Part shown: positions 1 through 11,673 of the stretch, piece by piece
Numbering within the stretch: position 1 is the stretch's first letter
Layout: the number at the start of each line of letters is the position of its first letter
Assembly (NCBI GenBank): GCA_036873755.1
Contig: JAVTVY010025267.1
Span: 53,464 to 117,463, forward strand
Length of the DNA stretch: 64,000 nt
DNA from: Hanleya hanleyi
Taxonomy: Eukaryota > Mollusca > Polyplacophora > Lepidopleurida > Hanleyidae
Reading direction: 5' to 3'
Position numbers and translations under genes: made by a program
Notes under the pieces: model-generated
Database searches by the model: none
What the model saw: only the letters and a program-made list of their open reading frames with translations
Told to the model about the DNA's origin: nothing

Positions 1-260
1 TAGGAATGGTAGCGATGGTATGGATGGTAGTGATGATATGGATGGTAGTGATGGTATGGATGGTAGTGATGGTAGGAATGGTAGTTATGGTATGGATGGT
101 AGTGATGGTATGGATGGTAGTGATGGTATGGATGGTAGTGATGATATGGATGGTAGTGATGGTAGGAATGGTATGGATGGTAGTGATGGTATGGATGGTA
201 GTGATGGTAGGAATGGTAGTGATGGTGTGGATGGTAGTGATGGTATGGATGGTATCACAG
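1..260. repeat. 18-bp minisatellite (GATGGTAGTGATGGTATG type)
   Basis: Tandem array built on an 18-bp unit, itself two 9-bp halves of GATGGTA(T/G)(G/T) type. It runs from the left window edge to about 260 and may continue outside. Reading frames stay open because the unit is a multiple of three. There is no sign of coding beyond the repeat. Confidence 0.9.
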
Positions 261-264
261 GTAC

Positions 265-1330
265 ATCTTTTAATCATAAGAAACATGTGTACCAAGTTTC
301 ATAATCATTCAATGACAGCTGACAACTGCAGCAAACTGTGGTGTACAGATGTACATGTGCACTTCGGCTAAACGCAAAACTCAATCAGTTGCCATAATTT
401 GGAGAAAAATTAATATTTCATCTCAAAAATAGCACAAATAAATCCTCCAATCATAAGAAACATTTGTACCAAGTTTCGTAATCATCCAATGAGAGCTGAC
501 AACTGCAGCAAACTTATCATGTACATGTATATGTATACATGTAGAGGCCTACATGTACAATTTACCTAAACAGAAAACTCTTCATTTGCCATAATTTGGA
601 GAAAAATTAATATTTCTTGTCAAAAATAGCACAGGTACATCCTCTAATCATAAGAAACATTTGTACCAAGTTTCATAATCATCCAATGACAGCTGACAAC
701 TGGAGCAAAATTACCATGTAGATGTATATGTATACATGTAGAGGCCTGTATGTACAATTTACCTAAACAGAAAACTCTTCATTTGCCATAATTTTGAGAA
801 AAATTAAAATTTCTTCTCAAAAATAGCACAGGTACATCCTCTTATCATAAGAAACATGTGTACCAAGTTTCATAATCATCCAATGACAGCTGACAACTGG
901 AGCAAACTTACCATGGATATGTACATGTACAATTTACCTAAACAGAAAACTCTTCATTTACCATAATTTGGAGAAAAATTAATATTTCTTGTCAAAAATA
1001 GCACAGGTACATCCTCTAATCATAAGAAACATGTGTACCAAGTTTCATAATCATCCAATGACAGCTGACAACTGGAGCAAAGTTACCATGTAGATGTATA
1101 TGTATACATGTAGAGGCCTACATGTACAATTTACCTAAACAGAAAACTCTTCATTTGCCATAATTTTGAGAAAAATTAATATTTCTTCTCAAAAATAGCA
1201 CAGGTACATCCTCTTATCATAAGAAACATGTATACCAAGTTTCATAATCATCCAATGACAGCTGACAACTGCAAGAAACTTTCCAAGTACAGATGTACAT
1301 GTGCACTTCAGCTAAACGCAAAACTCATTC
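265..1330. repeat. ~190-bp tandem satellite, about 6 copies
   Basis: Six copies of a 175-197 bp unit, each starting near AATCATAAGAAACATGTGTA (about 272, 453, 647, 840, 1018 and 1215). The units carry conserved blocks such as CCAATGACAGCTGACAACTG and CCATAATTTGGAGAAAAATT. Units differ by small indels and point changes. No coding potential. Confidence 0.9.
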
Positions 1331-2270
1331 ATAGGGATTTTAACATTAGAGTACCCCAGGGGTAGTACCCCCAGGTGGCATACCCACCCCCCATATTTTT
1401 TATATTTTTTTTATATTTTTTCTAATTTTTCTAGATTTTTTTTTAACTTGCTAAACCAAAAACCCATTCATTTCCAGGCAGGGGACACCGACACTGACAC
1501 CGACACCGACGACGACATCCTCTTTCCCCCTCTCACAATATCTCCCCTTTACTTCGTAAGGCGAGATAAAAAATGAAATAAAGTAGTTTTTGCCCACTTT
1601 TCCTGGAAAGAAGCTCTTCTGGTACCGCACATGTCCGCCAATTGTAATTTAGCCATGGTCCTCTGCTCAGGCTATAATGCAAATTGGCGCTAAATGACCT
1701 CAGTATGATAAACTACACATTCACGGAGCGTTACCTCTTAATGTTTTGTCATTCAGGACATAGCGTATCAAGTTAGAGAATCCATAAAAACAATAGACAA
1801 ATAACAGGCGAATAGAATATTCTTTCTCAACCATTGAACTGCAAATATAATGCTAGACAAAAGTAAGTATCTTGTTTCTGATCAGCGTGGTGTCGTTTAT
1901 ATTACGCACGTTGACAAATTTCTTGAGACTTGAGAGTTACCAATCTTGAATTTGTCTGTAATACAATGATATTTTGCTCGTTGTTGAACAAGAGTTGGAC
2001 AATAGGCCAAACTGTTTCGGGTTGGCGGCATCATGGTACGATATAGAACGATAGTATGGTATATGACTGTCCTAATAACAAATAACACAAAACAACTAGA
2101 GCCTATGGGCTTTATGAGATCTGGTAGCTGGGTTATTGGGGGATAAGTTTGTAATGAAATAAACGCACAATTATGTATTTAATTTTAAGTTAGGCACAGG
2201 TTGCACCAGGCACGAATGTATGTGGCTAAAACGCAATCACAAGTTACATTCTGTGACAAGGTATATGAAG
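1331..2270. other. Non-coding stretch with short simple repeats
   Basis: No gene seen. It contains a GACACC/GACGAC simple repeat at about 1485-1520. A partial copy of a dispersed repeat sits at about 1585-1670 (TTTTGCCCACTTTTC ... CATGGTCCTCTGCTC); longer versions are at 20.98-21.93 kb and 42.6-43.1 kb. Confidence 0.6.
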
Positions 2271-3089
2271 GAAGGGCTGTTCGCGCCATAAACGCATCCT
2301 TTAAACGTTTTAACTTCTTAAACGTTTAAAAATTGTAAAGCTTTAAAAGTTTAAACGTTTAAACTTGAACCAACCAATCAGATGTTATGAACTGACATTT
2401 TTCTGTTAAAAAGCAAACGTTTCCAGTTGTAAATTCGCGACTTCAGACGTTTCCTGTCAAAAGAAAAAATCGGTCTTTAAAGGTTTCCGGTTAAACGGAT
2501 AACGTTTCCGGTTGTGATCGTCCAATCAGATTTTTTGTTTGGGCCACGTGTATTCCAACATCTACACCAACACCTGCAAATCTCCACTGGCAAACGTTTC
2601 CGGTATGTAGTGTATTTTAACCAATGAAAACCGTTCTTACAAACTAGGTTTTGGAGAATATCTTTGGCACCGGGACAATTTGCGCAGGACATGATGCACG
2701 GTGGGCATGAGGAATACAATATGCACGAATATTTGTAAGGGTTATTTTGATCGGTTCAAACAGACTACATAGTGGAAACGTTTTGCCAGTGGACACGTGT
2801 TGATGTTGAGGTTTGAACATACGCGGCAGCAATAAAAAAATCTGGCTGGACGATCACAACCGGTAACGATTTCCCTTAAACCGGAATCGTTTAAAAGTCT
2901 CGAATATTACTACTGAAAACGTTTGCCTTTTAATAGGAAACGTCTAAAGTATTGAACGTTACAACAGCAAATGTTTGCTTTTGGACAGGAAAGGTCTTCC
3001 AAATGTCAATTCATGACATCTGATTGGTTGGTGCAAGTTAAACGTTTAAATTTATTAAACGTTTAGATTTATGGCGCGAACCGCCCTTC
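2271..3089. mobile_element. Foldback/MITE-like element, ~0.8 kb
   Basis: The ends are inverted copies: GAAGGGCTGTTCGCGCCATA at the left and the complement of GAAGGGCGGTTCGCGCCATA at the right. The interior is also an imperfect palindrome, with repeated GTTTAAACGTTT, GTTTCC and CCAATCAGAT blocks mirrored about the centre. No transposase ORF. I could not see a target-site duplication, so the exact limits are approximate. Confidence 0.7.
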
Positions 3090-3136
3090 TTAAAAGGTAA
3101 CGACATAATGAAGTTGAACATAACAAAGAAGGCAGT

Positions 3137-3227
3137 CCTAGGATAAAAGTAACTCCGAAAATGGAAGCCGAATATAGAATATTATATCACAATGACTTCC
3201 ATTTTCGGAGTTGCTTTTATCGTAGTT
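3137..3227. repeat. Short hairpin / mini-MITE
   Basis: Arms of about 27 bp (ATAAAAGTAACTCCGAAAAT at about 3143 and its near-complement ending about 3223) flank a 28-bp loop. It would fold into a strong cruciform or hairpin. Confidence 0.65.
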
Positions 3228-5699
3228 TATGTGAAATTGATCTGTGGAAACAATGAAAGGTGGCCCTATAATGAGGAAGTTGCACACGTTAAGCTAACCA
3301 TGTGTTACCCAATTAATTTCCGTCCAATTAAGACACTACAGTAGGTGCTCATCCAACCTTGACTCAACCAAAATAGCTGAATTTTGCTCTTTATCTTGAT
3401 ACATAATTCCTCCAATACGTCAGTTCAGGATTCCAGATGAACACCATGACCACCATGTTAATTTAACCAGCATAAAGAAAGCAATATTACACCTTCTTTA
3501 ACATGGTATTGTTGGTGTTGCATTGAAACTGCAAACTGACCTGTTGAGAATTCGATGGAAAAAGGGGCCAGTGGAATGAAGTCTAGGGGATCAAGGTCAG
3601 TTTGTACAGAACATACATGTACCTAGGGGTAAATAAGAGAGATTATACCTCGGGGTAAATAGAGACTGATTTAGTGTTATGAGTGAGAAGGGCTGGACAT
3701 CAAGGTTGATGATGGTTAGTCACAAGTTAGGATAAGAGAAGACATGTATTGCACTTTCTGGATATCCCACAGGTTGACTGGTGAAGTACAAGATAGGAGA
3801 AGATTATAAGATATTTTTACAGCTTGCTCTTGTGAGAAAAGCAAACAGTGGCCTGCAAAGGTGATAATGAGACAATGGTGGCCAGGTCGGCTGCTATGGT
3901 AGAGCATCTCTCACATATACACCCAACCAGCTAAACTGTATAATTTTCTCAGCAGAATTCAAGCTTTGGTAAAGTGACGATACCAGTCTGCCATACTTTA
4001 GAGTGTATTAATCTCATATTTTGTGAGAAAACAATGAACAGAGTAATATTTAATGCAGATAAGGGATCAAATATATCCCGAGTGACTATTAGTGACTGAA
4101 TATGGACATACAAAAGCCTTTCAACCACTAAGGATCCCCAAAACTCATCTCTGTGGAACTACTTTAATGCAGCGTAGGGCTATCCCGCGAGTCGGTTTGC
4201 ACTTTTGTCCATTTCCCTACAGCATTCTAAAGAGCCTCTGGCTGACGCCAGATCTCAAAAAATTCTCCTCTCGACATTGGCATTAAGGTGCAGGAATGGT
4301 TATTATTGTCTCGCATGCTATTTAGCAGATCTACTACTTCGCAAATAATTTCTAAAATCAGTGATATTTAGAAAAGGGTGTGCTACTTCGAAGATAATTT
4401 CTAGGGTTACTGCTAGTTAGCACTTTGACTTGCCTGTTCCCAAAGGAAATATATTGTATAATTAGCACAAATGCTAAATATTGAATATTTCTTTCTAAAT
4501 TGCAGCCAGAATAAATATTCATTATTTATGATAACTCGCAAACGCAAATTGTCGGACTGCCTCTCCCTAAAGAAAATATATTGTATAATTAGCGATTTGC
4601 TGGAAATCAGTTTGATGTCGATCTGAATTTAGATAGCTATATTTCAACCTTACAGTATGAAATTAAGTTATGTCCATGATATTTGAAACAATATGCAAGT
4701 ACCAGTAAATGTACACGTAAATGTACACGAACATATCAATTTATATCCTATGTGTAAATCATGTTATCTTAACAATCATGGGATTACTATTAAGCTGTTT
4801 TATCTTATATATTCGTTCCATTCTCAAGTTTGTACGCAGTTACAATATACAAATGGTCGCACATGTGCTTACCTGGCCTCCAACATTGACTTGCCATGTT
4901 CACATTCGTCGGAATATGAAGACATAACCTTTTAGTTGTGCTACCATGTTGAATATTTACTTTAGCCGTTTATAGGATTAGACGGTCTATCAATGAAAGC
5001 TGACTTATCTCTATTTAATACCTTGTCAGATCTTTCCAAGGGTCGGTTGTCAGACAGCACGAGACGGCCGTTAGGTACAATAACATCTACTGGGTCGCTA
5101 TTCATTCTCACTCTCGCTGGGATATTCAAGTTCAATCCAACAAATATTTAGTCTGTACGGCGTTACTCGGCCATAAATTCACTTCGGAGAGCTCGTAAAA
5201 TACTACACTCTCCTGGGGGGTTTGTTTGTATGCATGGCTAACAGGGAAGAATATGTAGGTTTTACAACCGATCGTCTTGTTACGTTATCACCTTCAAAGT
5301 AGACAACTACGGTAATAAAACCTTTGCTTGATCAATCATGCCCGACGAGTGCGGTCTAAAGAAAGGGGTGAACCAGTAATATTGGTTTAGCGGCGTTGAC
5401 CAACTGTGACCCAAGTGTCAGTGCCACAAAATTCCATTTTAACGTCGTTGTATTTTAATACACTAACACGGCAACTCCGAACAGACATCACTTAGAATGC
5501 AAAAATGGATGGAATTACTCATTCAAGGCTAAAGTACTAGAACAAGTACGGTTGTATAATATTTAAGAAATATTGGTTGACCGTAAATCAGTACGTTACC
5601 CTACCTGACCTGTTTTTTTTGTGGGGGGGGGGGGATGTTAGTGTTTTGGGGGGGATTTTTTTCCTACCCACAGCGTCTCAGCCTAATGTTCTCAACCTA
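3228..5699. other. No gene seen
   Basis: AT-rich unique-looking sequence with only short chance ORFs. A poly-G/T tract lies at about 5609-5660. Nothing recognised. Confidence 0.5.
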
Positions 5700-5764
5700 C
5701 TATTATGTATGATGGCCGAGAAGGGCCACGCGTACCTCATCTGATTACTTCTTGTGCAACCAAC

Positions 5765-6600
5765 TGTATAGTACGCGGTTTTACACGCGGCACGATGCGA
5801 TTCCCGCGGAATTGCACGCGGTACGCTGTTTTTGCACCCGGTACGATGCGAAGCGCGGGGATTTACACGCGGTACGCAGCACGCGGCGCCAATCTGGGTA
5901 AACCAAGATGGTCAATCAGGGGAATACCATCTAGACGTAACGCTATGAAAACTTCGTGCGAAATGTTCGCCGATATTCTGCGAGATCCCATAATAAGCCA
6001 ATCACGACCATTTCTGACTTTTCTCTCTGACAAGGATTGACGTTTACTTCACGGAGATCAACATCTTCGCGCGGCACAATCTTTTGATATTTTCTACCCC
6101 GTAACAAAGTCAGACTTTTCGGCGGGAGTAGACTCTTTGATCTTCACGGACACTGTCTGGAAATGATTCCATAGTTGGATACTGTTTCCCGATAATGTTT
6201 ATATATTAGTCCACGTGCTACCGTGTGTAATTGATGTGGGCGTGATTTGAACAACCTAGCCACCTGATTGGCTAACAATAGTAGTTTCAGATTCGCATGG
6301 GATTTATATAGGGCTGAATTCAGATATAATATTCTGAGATTGCACGCGGCGCGCGTTATTACACGCGGCGCGCGACACGCGGCACGATGCGAAGCACGTG
6401 GTATCACACGCGGTACGCGGCACTCGGTTCGCGGTTTTACACGCGGCACGATGCGAAGCAAGGGGTACGCGACACGCCAAATAACACGCGGCACGCCGAA
6501 TTACACGCGGAACGCGGTACGCCGAATTACACGCGGCGCGCAGAATAACACGCGGCACGCCGAATTACACGCGGCACACCGAATTACACGCGGTAGTAGT
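5765..6600. repeat. GC-rich ACACGCGGCACG minisatellite (two clusters)
   Basis: Two clusters (about 5765-5885 and 6340-6600) of a 15-20 bp motif, (T/A)ACACGCGG(C/T)ACGC with variable linkers such as GATGCGAAGC or CGAAT. It is strongly GC- and CpG-rich against AT-rich surroundings. Both strands stay open for ~100-170 codons purely because of the repeat. Confidence 0.8.
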
Positions 6601-6655
6601 ATAGAAAGGGAATCTGAGGTCGCGTTTGGGAAAAGGGCATTGGAATTGACGTTTT

Positions 6656-7144
6656 CAGGCCTGCAAGTGCCTCTTATATTTCCTATATTGTTTAGTCATT
6701 CTTATATTTTCCTATATTTTACGCAAAACACAAAAAAATTTATGCAAATATATTTCCTATATTTTGATTTTTTCACAAGAAAACTTTGACCAATGCTCTG
6801 AAATGAGTCAAATTGGCACGAGAAAAAAAACATTTCAGAATTTTTTTTCCTCGCTTCGCTCGACAAATATGAAAACATTTACATTCCTCTTTATTGCACC
6901 AAGCAGCAGAACGGGTCTCCTCAATCATCACCACTATGACCGTATTCAGTGGAAATAATTTGATTAAACACCAGAAAACTACCAACTTTGGAACATACAT
7001 TGAAGTACTGACCTGTCTTGAACTCCTTTATTTCCTATATTTTCTTATATTTTAGAAAGAAAATTCCTATATTTCTCCTATATTTTGACAAATTTCCTTC
7101 TATATTTTCTCCTATATTTTCACTCTGAGCCACTTGCAGGCCTG
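6656..7144. mobile_element. 489-bp MITE with 6-bp TSD (CGTTTT)
   Basis: Terminal inverted repeats CAGGCCTGCAAGTG...CACTTGCAGGCCTG are flanked on both sides by CGTTTT (6650-6655 and 7145-7150), an exact 6-bp target-site duplication. The interior is rich in TCCTATATTTT repeats near both ends. No transposase, so it is non-autonomous. Superfamily not assigned. Confidence 0.85.
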
Positions 7145-7159
7145 CGTTTTGGTGGTCGA

Positions 7160-7570
7160 GGTGGCCTGATAGTGGGCGTACTGGGTCGTATTCGGTATAC
7201 GCGTGAAGCGCTCCTCGAGGTCGATCAAGTCATGGGTGGGTAAATGTAAAAGTGGGATTTGGTTTGAAAATATAAAATATAAAACACGGACTTTACCCCT
7301 AGAATATGGAATAGCCCTATTAAATGAGTCTAGGTACGGTAATATCTGTCACCCAGTCACCTTCCTCGAGGTACAGGGTGGGTTAGCGGGTGTATGTGAA
7401 ATTAGCATATGTCCCGGAAATATAAGAAAACGGAAGACGGACTTTACACCCAAAGCATGGGGATTAATCCAGGGAAGTGTTTATGGGACCATCTGCATGA
7501 ATGTATGTAAAATTAGGATTTGTCCCGAAAATATAAAAGCGGATCACGGACTTTACACCTGGTAAGTCGT
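7160..7570 (+). mobile_element. Fragment of a Polinton terminal arm
   Basis: Contains CATGGGTGGGT, ...GTAAAATTAGGATTT..., ...AACACGGACTTTACC... blocks at about 7230-7300, 7380-7460 and 7490-7560. The same ordered blocks occur at 62.16-62.40 kb inside the third Polinton's arm, and the ACGGACTTTACC motif also occurs in the copy 2 terminal repeats. I read this as a detached relic of a related arm. The ORF spanning it is not considered coding. Confidence 0.6.
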
Positions 7571-7727
7571 CGAAATGGGATTTTTGTTGTTGTTGGGATT
7601 GTGTAGTCTCAATTCAACAAAAGGTAATCCAGTTGGCTCTTAGTAGTAGGCAAATCAGAAACCCAGTATATTTGCCTTTTGACCTTCGTATAGAGTTTTA
7701 CAGTAACGCCTTAACGCCCTATCTTAA

Positions 7728-8205
7728 AGGTGAACTGAAAAGCTTTCCAATGTTCTGTTAAAATGTCATAAAACAAGAACTTCTATAGTTGTTACAATTA
7801 TGTGTGGTAATTGTTCTGTGGGTTATTGTTTTATTTTGGGTATATGAGAAGTCAAATCTTATACCGAGAGCCAGAACTTTAAAAACGTCATCGCTTGCCT
7901 CCCGTTGTTTTTGGAACGTCATGACGTTATAGTGATCCTCGTTCATTCATCCGACGTAGCATGACGTCACATTTGAATAAAACTTGAATGAAGGGGACCA
8001 CTATAACGTCATAACGTTCTACAAACCAAGAGAGACAAGCGATGCAAGTTTTCAAGACGGATTTATAACAGGATAACTTAAATATTGTTATTAGCACAAT
8101 TTTGCGAACTATATTTGTCCCAAAAACGTATAAAAGTTATGTCACATAAGACAAGATGTATATAAGCAACAATTTAGATAAAATTAAAAGCTTTGCAGTT
8201 CACCT
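7728..8205. mobile_element. 478-bp MITE with TTAA target duplication
   Basis: Ends AGGTGAACTGAAAAGC...GCTTTGCAGTTCACCT are flanked by TTAA on both sides (7724-7727 and 8206-8209), the target used by piggyBac- and Kolobok-type elements. A second, inner inverted pair (AGTGATCCTCGTTCATTCAT versus its near-complement at about 7985-8005) mirrors the interior. It sits inside a CGCCTTAA-type simple repeat (about 7705-7725 and 8210-8300). No ORF of note. Confidence 0.8.
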
Positions 8206-8639
8206 TTAACGGCTTAACGCCATAACGCCTTATCTACACGCCTTAACACCCTATCTTAACGCTTTAACGCCTTATCCTAACGCCTTAACTCCTTAACAAT
8301 AACAGTTATTTATACTTTTTGCGAGAGATTAAAGGTGAATCTATCAATCCATTCACACCCTGGAATAAAACATGTTGAGATTTGGTGGTCCCGATGATTT
8401 CATCGCTCTAGTCCAGGACATTGTACGGAGGGTTTTACTGGGGAAAGCCTTGTTTTCTAGATCATCGCTAGTTATGTCAGGGTAAATTTGTCTGGGAATT
8501 TTCTGGGAAAACCCCTGTCATATTTACAGATAACTCAGGAGTAGTAGAGAAAGGGGAGTTTCGGAGGTGCAAAGGAACTTTCGGTGGAGATGAGGGTCTT
8601 GTTCCATCTGGCTAAGTGGTAGAGTTACCTGGGAGGGAG

Positions 8640-8780
8640 GAAGGGAGTGAGTGTGGTGGTGGTGGCGGATGTGGTGGTGGTGTGTGTGTGAGTGATGATA
8701 GCAGTGATGGAGGTCGTGGTGGTTGTGCGTGATTGTGTATGTCTGCTTGTGGTGTGTTGCGGTGGTGTGTGGTGGTGGTC
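8640..8780. repeat. GTG/GGTGGT simple-sequence tract
   Basis: Degenerate (GGT)n/(GT)n tract with no function visible. It runs directly into the zinc-finger fragment and makes any upstream coding frame there unreliable. Confidence 0.6.
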
Positions 8781-8809
8781 ACAGTTTACGTCGCCACACA
8801 CGTGCACGC

Positions 8810-8917
8810 CAAGAAGTACACACACATACATGTGCAGAGTGTGATATAGACTTCAAGCATCCCAGTCAAGTGAGACGTCACCGAAGTGTCATTCATGGAC
8901 CACGCTCGCCAATCTAG
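8810..8917 (+). pseudogene. Fragment encoding one C2H2 zinc finger
   Basis: The frame ending at 8917 encodes a canonical finger: C-x2-C (CAEC), a 12-residue loop containing the conserved Phe and a hydrophobic residue, then H-x4-H and a terminal HG linker. There is no ATG upstream, and the frame dissolves into the GTG simple repeat. I therefore read it as the tail of a broken or intron-containing gene. The sequence about 140 bp downstream (9050-9190) recurs inverted at 17.08-17.21 kb, so the finger may have belonged to a dispersed element. Function beyond nucleic-acid binding cannot be stated. Confidence 0.45.
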
Positions 8918-9049
8918 AGACCGGATATTTCAGTTCCCATGGAGATGCATCTCCCTGTTGAAGAATCCATGGAGGTCGATCCGCCGCCGCGAATTGAGAA
9001 ACCGATGGAGATTGGTCCACCTTCTGGTTCCCCAGACTGACATATGGTG

Positions 9050-9190
9050 GCATGTAGAAGCAACAGAAACTTGATAATGTGATGTCTAGCACTGCAATAT
9101 TACTTGTCTTTATTGCACCATGTAAGCGTCTTGTCTGTGTCTTGTGTGCTGTCCTCAGTGTTGGATGGAGGGTGTTTGGTTCCATGCTGC
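9050..9190 (+). repeat. Dispersed repeat, copy A
   Basis: About 140 bp (AAGCAACAGAAACTTGATAA ... CTGTCCTCAGTGTT) recur inverted at 17,078-17,213 with small differences. The minus strand carries AATAAAG in both copies, which suggests the 3' end of a transposon or viral gene. Confidence 0.65.
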
Positions 9191-9224
9191 TTCAAAGATT
9201 TCTTCTTTGAAGTAGCAGGAAAGT

Positions 9225-9310
9225 AACTTGGTCGGATGGCGCTTAGTTGGTTCGTCGCGATATAGCTGAAATATTGTTCAAAGCGACGTTAAATTCTATT
9301 CACTCACTTG
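9225..9310 (+). mobile_element. SINE-like tail fragment (mollusc-type)
   Basis: GATATAGCTGAAATATTG, then AAAGCGACGTTAAA and a CACTCACT tail at about 9260-9308. From memory this resembles the 3' part of SINEs abundant in molluscs; a repeat-library search would confirm or refute it. The 5' promoter half is not visible. This is my main clue to the host phylum. Confidence 0.5.
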
Positions 9311-9429
9311 TTTTATGTCCGTGGAGTTTTCCATGGCCTTCATGTCAGAGCACGTACATAATATTGTGACACTGGGGATTTTATGATGGCCGAGAAGAGA
9401 CATCGCTGTATTGTGTTATAAATCTGGAC

Positions 9430-10500
9430 CGACACACGAAGGCAGGATGCGAACTCAGGATCTTAGTTGACCGAGTTAACGAACAGGATGCGAACTCAGG
9501 ATGCGAAGGACGAAGGCAGGATGCGAAGCGCGAAGTCAGGATGCGAAGGCAGGATGCGAAAGACGAAGGCAGGATGCGAAGGACGAAGGCAGGATGCGAA
9601 GCGCGAAGGCAGGATGCGAAGGCAGGATGCGAAGTGCGGAGCCAGGATCACCTATATAGCTTCGAGTCGTCGCGTGCATTCGCATACGATTCTCTGTAAA
9701 TCGCAGAACAACATTTCCCCAAAGTTATTCAACGTCTTAGTTGGCCGAGTTAACGAACAGGATGCGAACTCAGGATGCGAAGGACGAAGGCAGGATCCGA
9801 AGCGCGAAGTCAGGATGCGAAGGCAGGATGCGAAACGCGAAGGCAGGATGCGAAGGCAGGATGCGAAGTGCGGAGCCAGGAAGCGAAGCGCGGAGTCAGG
9901 ATGCGAAGTCAGGATGTGAAGACGAAGCCAGGATGTCAAGCACGAAGTCAGGATGCGAAGGCAGGATGCGGAGGGCAAAGTCAGGATGCGAAGCGCGAAG
10001 TCACAATGCAAAGACTGGAGCCGGAGCGCGAGATCAGGCTGCGATGGTAGGATGCGAAGCGCGAAAGCAGGATGCGAAGGCAGGACGCGAAGTGCGAAGC
10101 CAGGATGCGTAGCGCGAAGTCAGGATACGAAGGCAGGATCCGAAGCACTGACTTCGCACTTCGCATCCTAGCTTCGCACTTCGCATCCTGCCTTCGCATC
10201 CTGACTTCGCGCTTTGCATCTTGGCTTCGTATTTCGCATCCTGCCTTCGAATCCTGACTTCGCGCTTCGCATCCTGCCTTCGCATCCTGCGTTCGCGCTT
10301 CGCATCCTACCTTCGAAACTTGACTTCGCTCTTCGTATCCTGGCTTCGCACTTTGCATCCTGCCTTCGCATCCTGACTTCGACAGTTGCATCCTGGCTAC
10401 GCACTCCGCATCCTGACTTCGCATCCTGACTTCGCGCTTCGCTTCCAGTCTTTGCATTGTAACTTCGCTCTTCACATCCTGACTTCGCGCTTCGCATCCT
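9430..10500. repeat. GGATGCGAAG minisatellite with central inversion
   Basis: About 19-bp unit (CAGGATGCGAAGCGCGAAGT and variants). It is direct from about 9436 to 10,146 and in opposite orientation from about 10,148 to 10,500, so the whole array is a long imperfect palindrome. A non-repeat block (9650-9770) interrupts the first arm. Both strands are open for long stretches because of the repeat, not because of coding. Confidence 0.9.
9647..9770 (+). repeat. Duplicated 120-bp block, copy 1
   Basis: The block from ATCACCTATATAGCTTCGAG to GAGTTAACGAAC recurs almost identically at 10,661-10,772 in the same orientation. The two copies flank the inverted part of the GGATGCGAAG array, so this block and the array were probably duplicated together. 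Confidence 0.8.
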
Positions 10501-10660
10501 AAACTACCAAAACACCCAGACATATTTATCCCTTCTTGGTAACATGTTCAGAACTTTATGTTCAGGCGATAAGTTATCCGCGGACAATCACATTGGACTT
10601 GTGTGTGCGACAGGCCGGGATAACCGTGCATTGATGTGTGATGCATACTAATTTTGGCGA

Positions 10661-10772
10661 TCACCTATATAGCTTCGAGTCGTCGCGTGCATTCGCATAC
10701 GATTCTCTGTAAATCGCAGGACAACATTTCCCCAAAGTTATTCAACGTCTTAGTTGACCGAGTTAACGAACT
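10661..10772 (+). repeat. Duplicated 120-bp block, copy 2
   Basis: Second copy of the block at 9647-9770, differing at a few bases. The 10,500-10,660 interval between it and the array holds nothing recognisable. Confidence 0.8.
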
Positions 10773-10939
10773 TGGGTCATTCCTTCATTTGAGGAATCAC
10801 GGGGGATCAATCTCTGGAACTATCACTCATTTCCAATGTTTCCTGTGCACTGTTTTGCTGGGTCAGACATGTTTAACATTTATGATCAATCTCCTAGTAG
10901 TTGACCATGCCAGTTTCACTCTGCGAAGAATAACACAAT

Positions 10940-11166
10940 ATCGAGTCAGTTAGATGGAATATTACCTCCATTTTTAGCCATGTTGAATACAAAATAGTCC
11001 CCCTTGGAATGATATAACGTCGTTACCCAAGACAAACTCTTGAATTTTTAGTGATGTCAGATATAGTATAGTGTATAGTGATGTCAGCCTTGGGTAGATA
11101 AAATCTCATTTCTCCGAGATTCACTGTTGAATGTTTTAGTCATGTAAGATACGCCAGTTTGATTTC
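10940..11166 (+). repeat. ~190-bp TCAGATACGCCAGTTT satellite, segment 1
   Basis: Start of a satellite whose unit contains AGCCATATTGAGTAGT, CCCCCTTGGGTAGATAAAAT, GATTCACTGTTGAAT and GTCATGTCAGATACGCCAGT. It is interrupted at 11,167 by a foldback element and resumes at 13,264. Confidence 0.85.
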
Positions 11167-11209
11167 TACGGAAGCGTATTAGTGCCAGTGTGAAAATTTT
11201 TTTTCCGAG

Positions 11210-11475
11210 ATTTATCTCCTAATTAGGACATAATATCTCCTAATTAGGAGAAAATTATCTCCTAATTAGGACTTATTATCTCCTAATTAGGACTTATTAT
11301 CTCCTAATTAGGACTTAATATCTCCTAATTAGGACTAATTATCTCCTAATTAGGTGATAATTATCTCCTAATTAGGACTTATTATCTCCTAATTAGGACT
11401 TAATATCTCCTAATTAGGAGAAAATTATCTCCTAATTAGGAGATAATTATCTCCTAATTAGGAGATAATTATCTA
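11210..11475. repeat. TCTCCTAATTAGGAG palindrome array, left arm
   Basis: About 12 units of a 22-24 bp motif centred on the palindrome CTCCTAATTAGGAG with spacers of ATAATT, ACTTATT or AAAATT. It mirrors the array at 12,838-13,212. Confidence 0.9.
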
Positions 11476-11673
11476 TGGGCTATAGGATACAAGGTGCACC
11501 AAAGGTGTGTGTGCGCATGCGTACGATGACGTCACTTCCGAGCTCCGAGAGCTCCAAGCTCAGGCTCCGGAGCTCCGGGAGTGAGGCATGCCCAACGCTC
11601 GTCTTAAGGCAGTGATGCCCTAAACGCAGTGACGCTCTAACGCTAGTGGGTGAGTGAGCGAGTGAGTGAGTGA

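Noticed and set aside
6268..6789. 173-codon Arg/Thr-rich ORF
   Set aside because: Runs through the ACACGCGG repeats and then into the MITE end. Not a gene.
7203..7565. 120-codon ORF
   Set aside because: Lies over a Polinton arm fragment whose homologous region in element 3 (62.2-62.4 kb) has no matching open frame.
9467..10523. 150-180 codon Arg/Ala/Ser/Gln-rich ORFs
   Set aside because: 19-bp repeat array, open on both strands, no start or domain.
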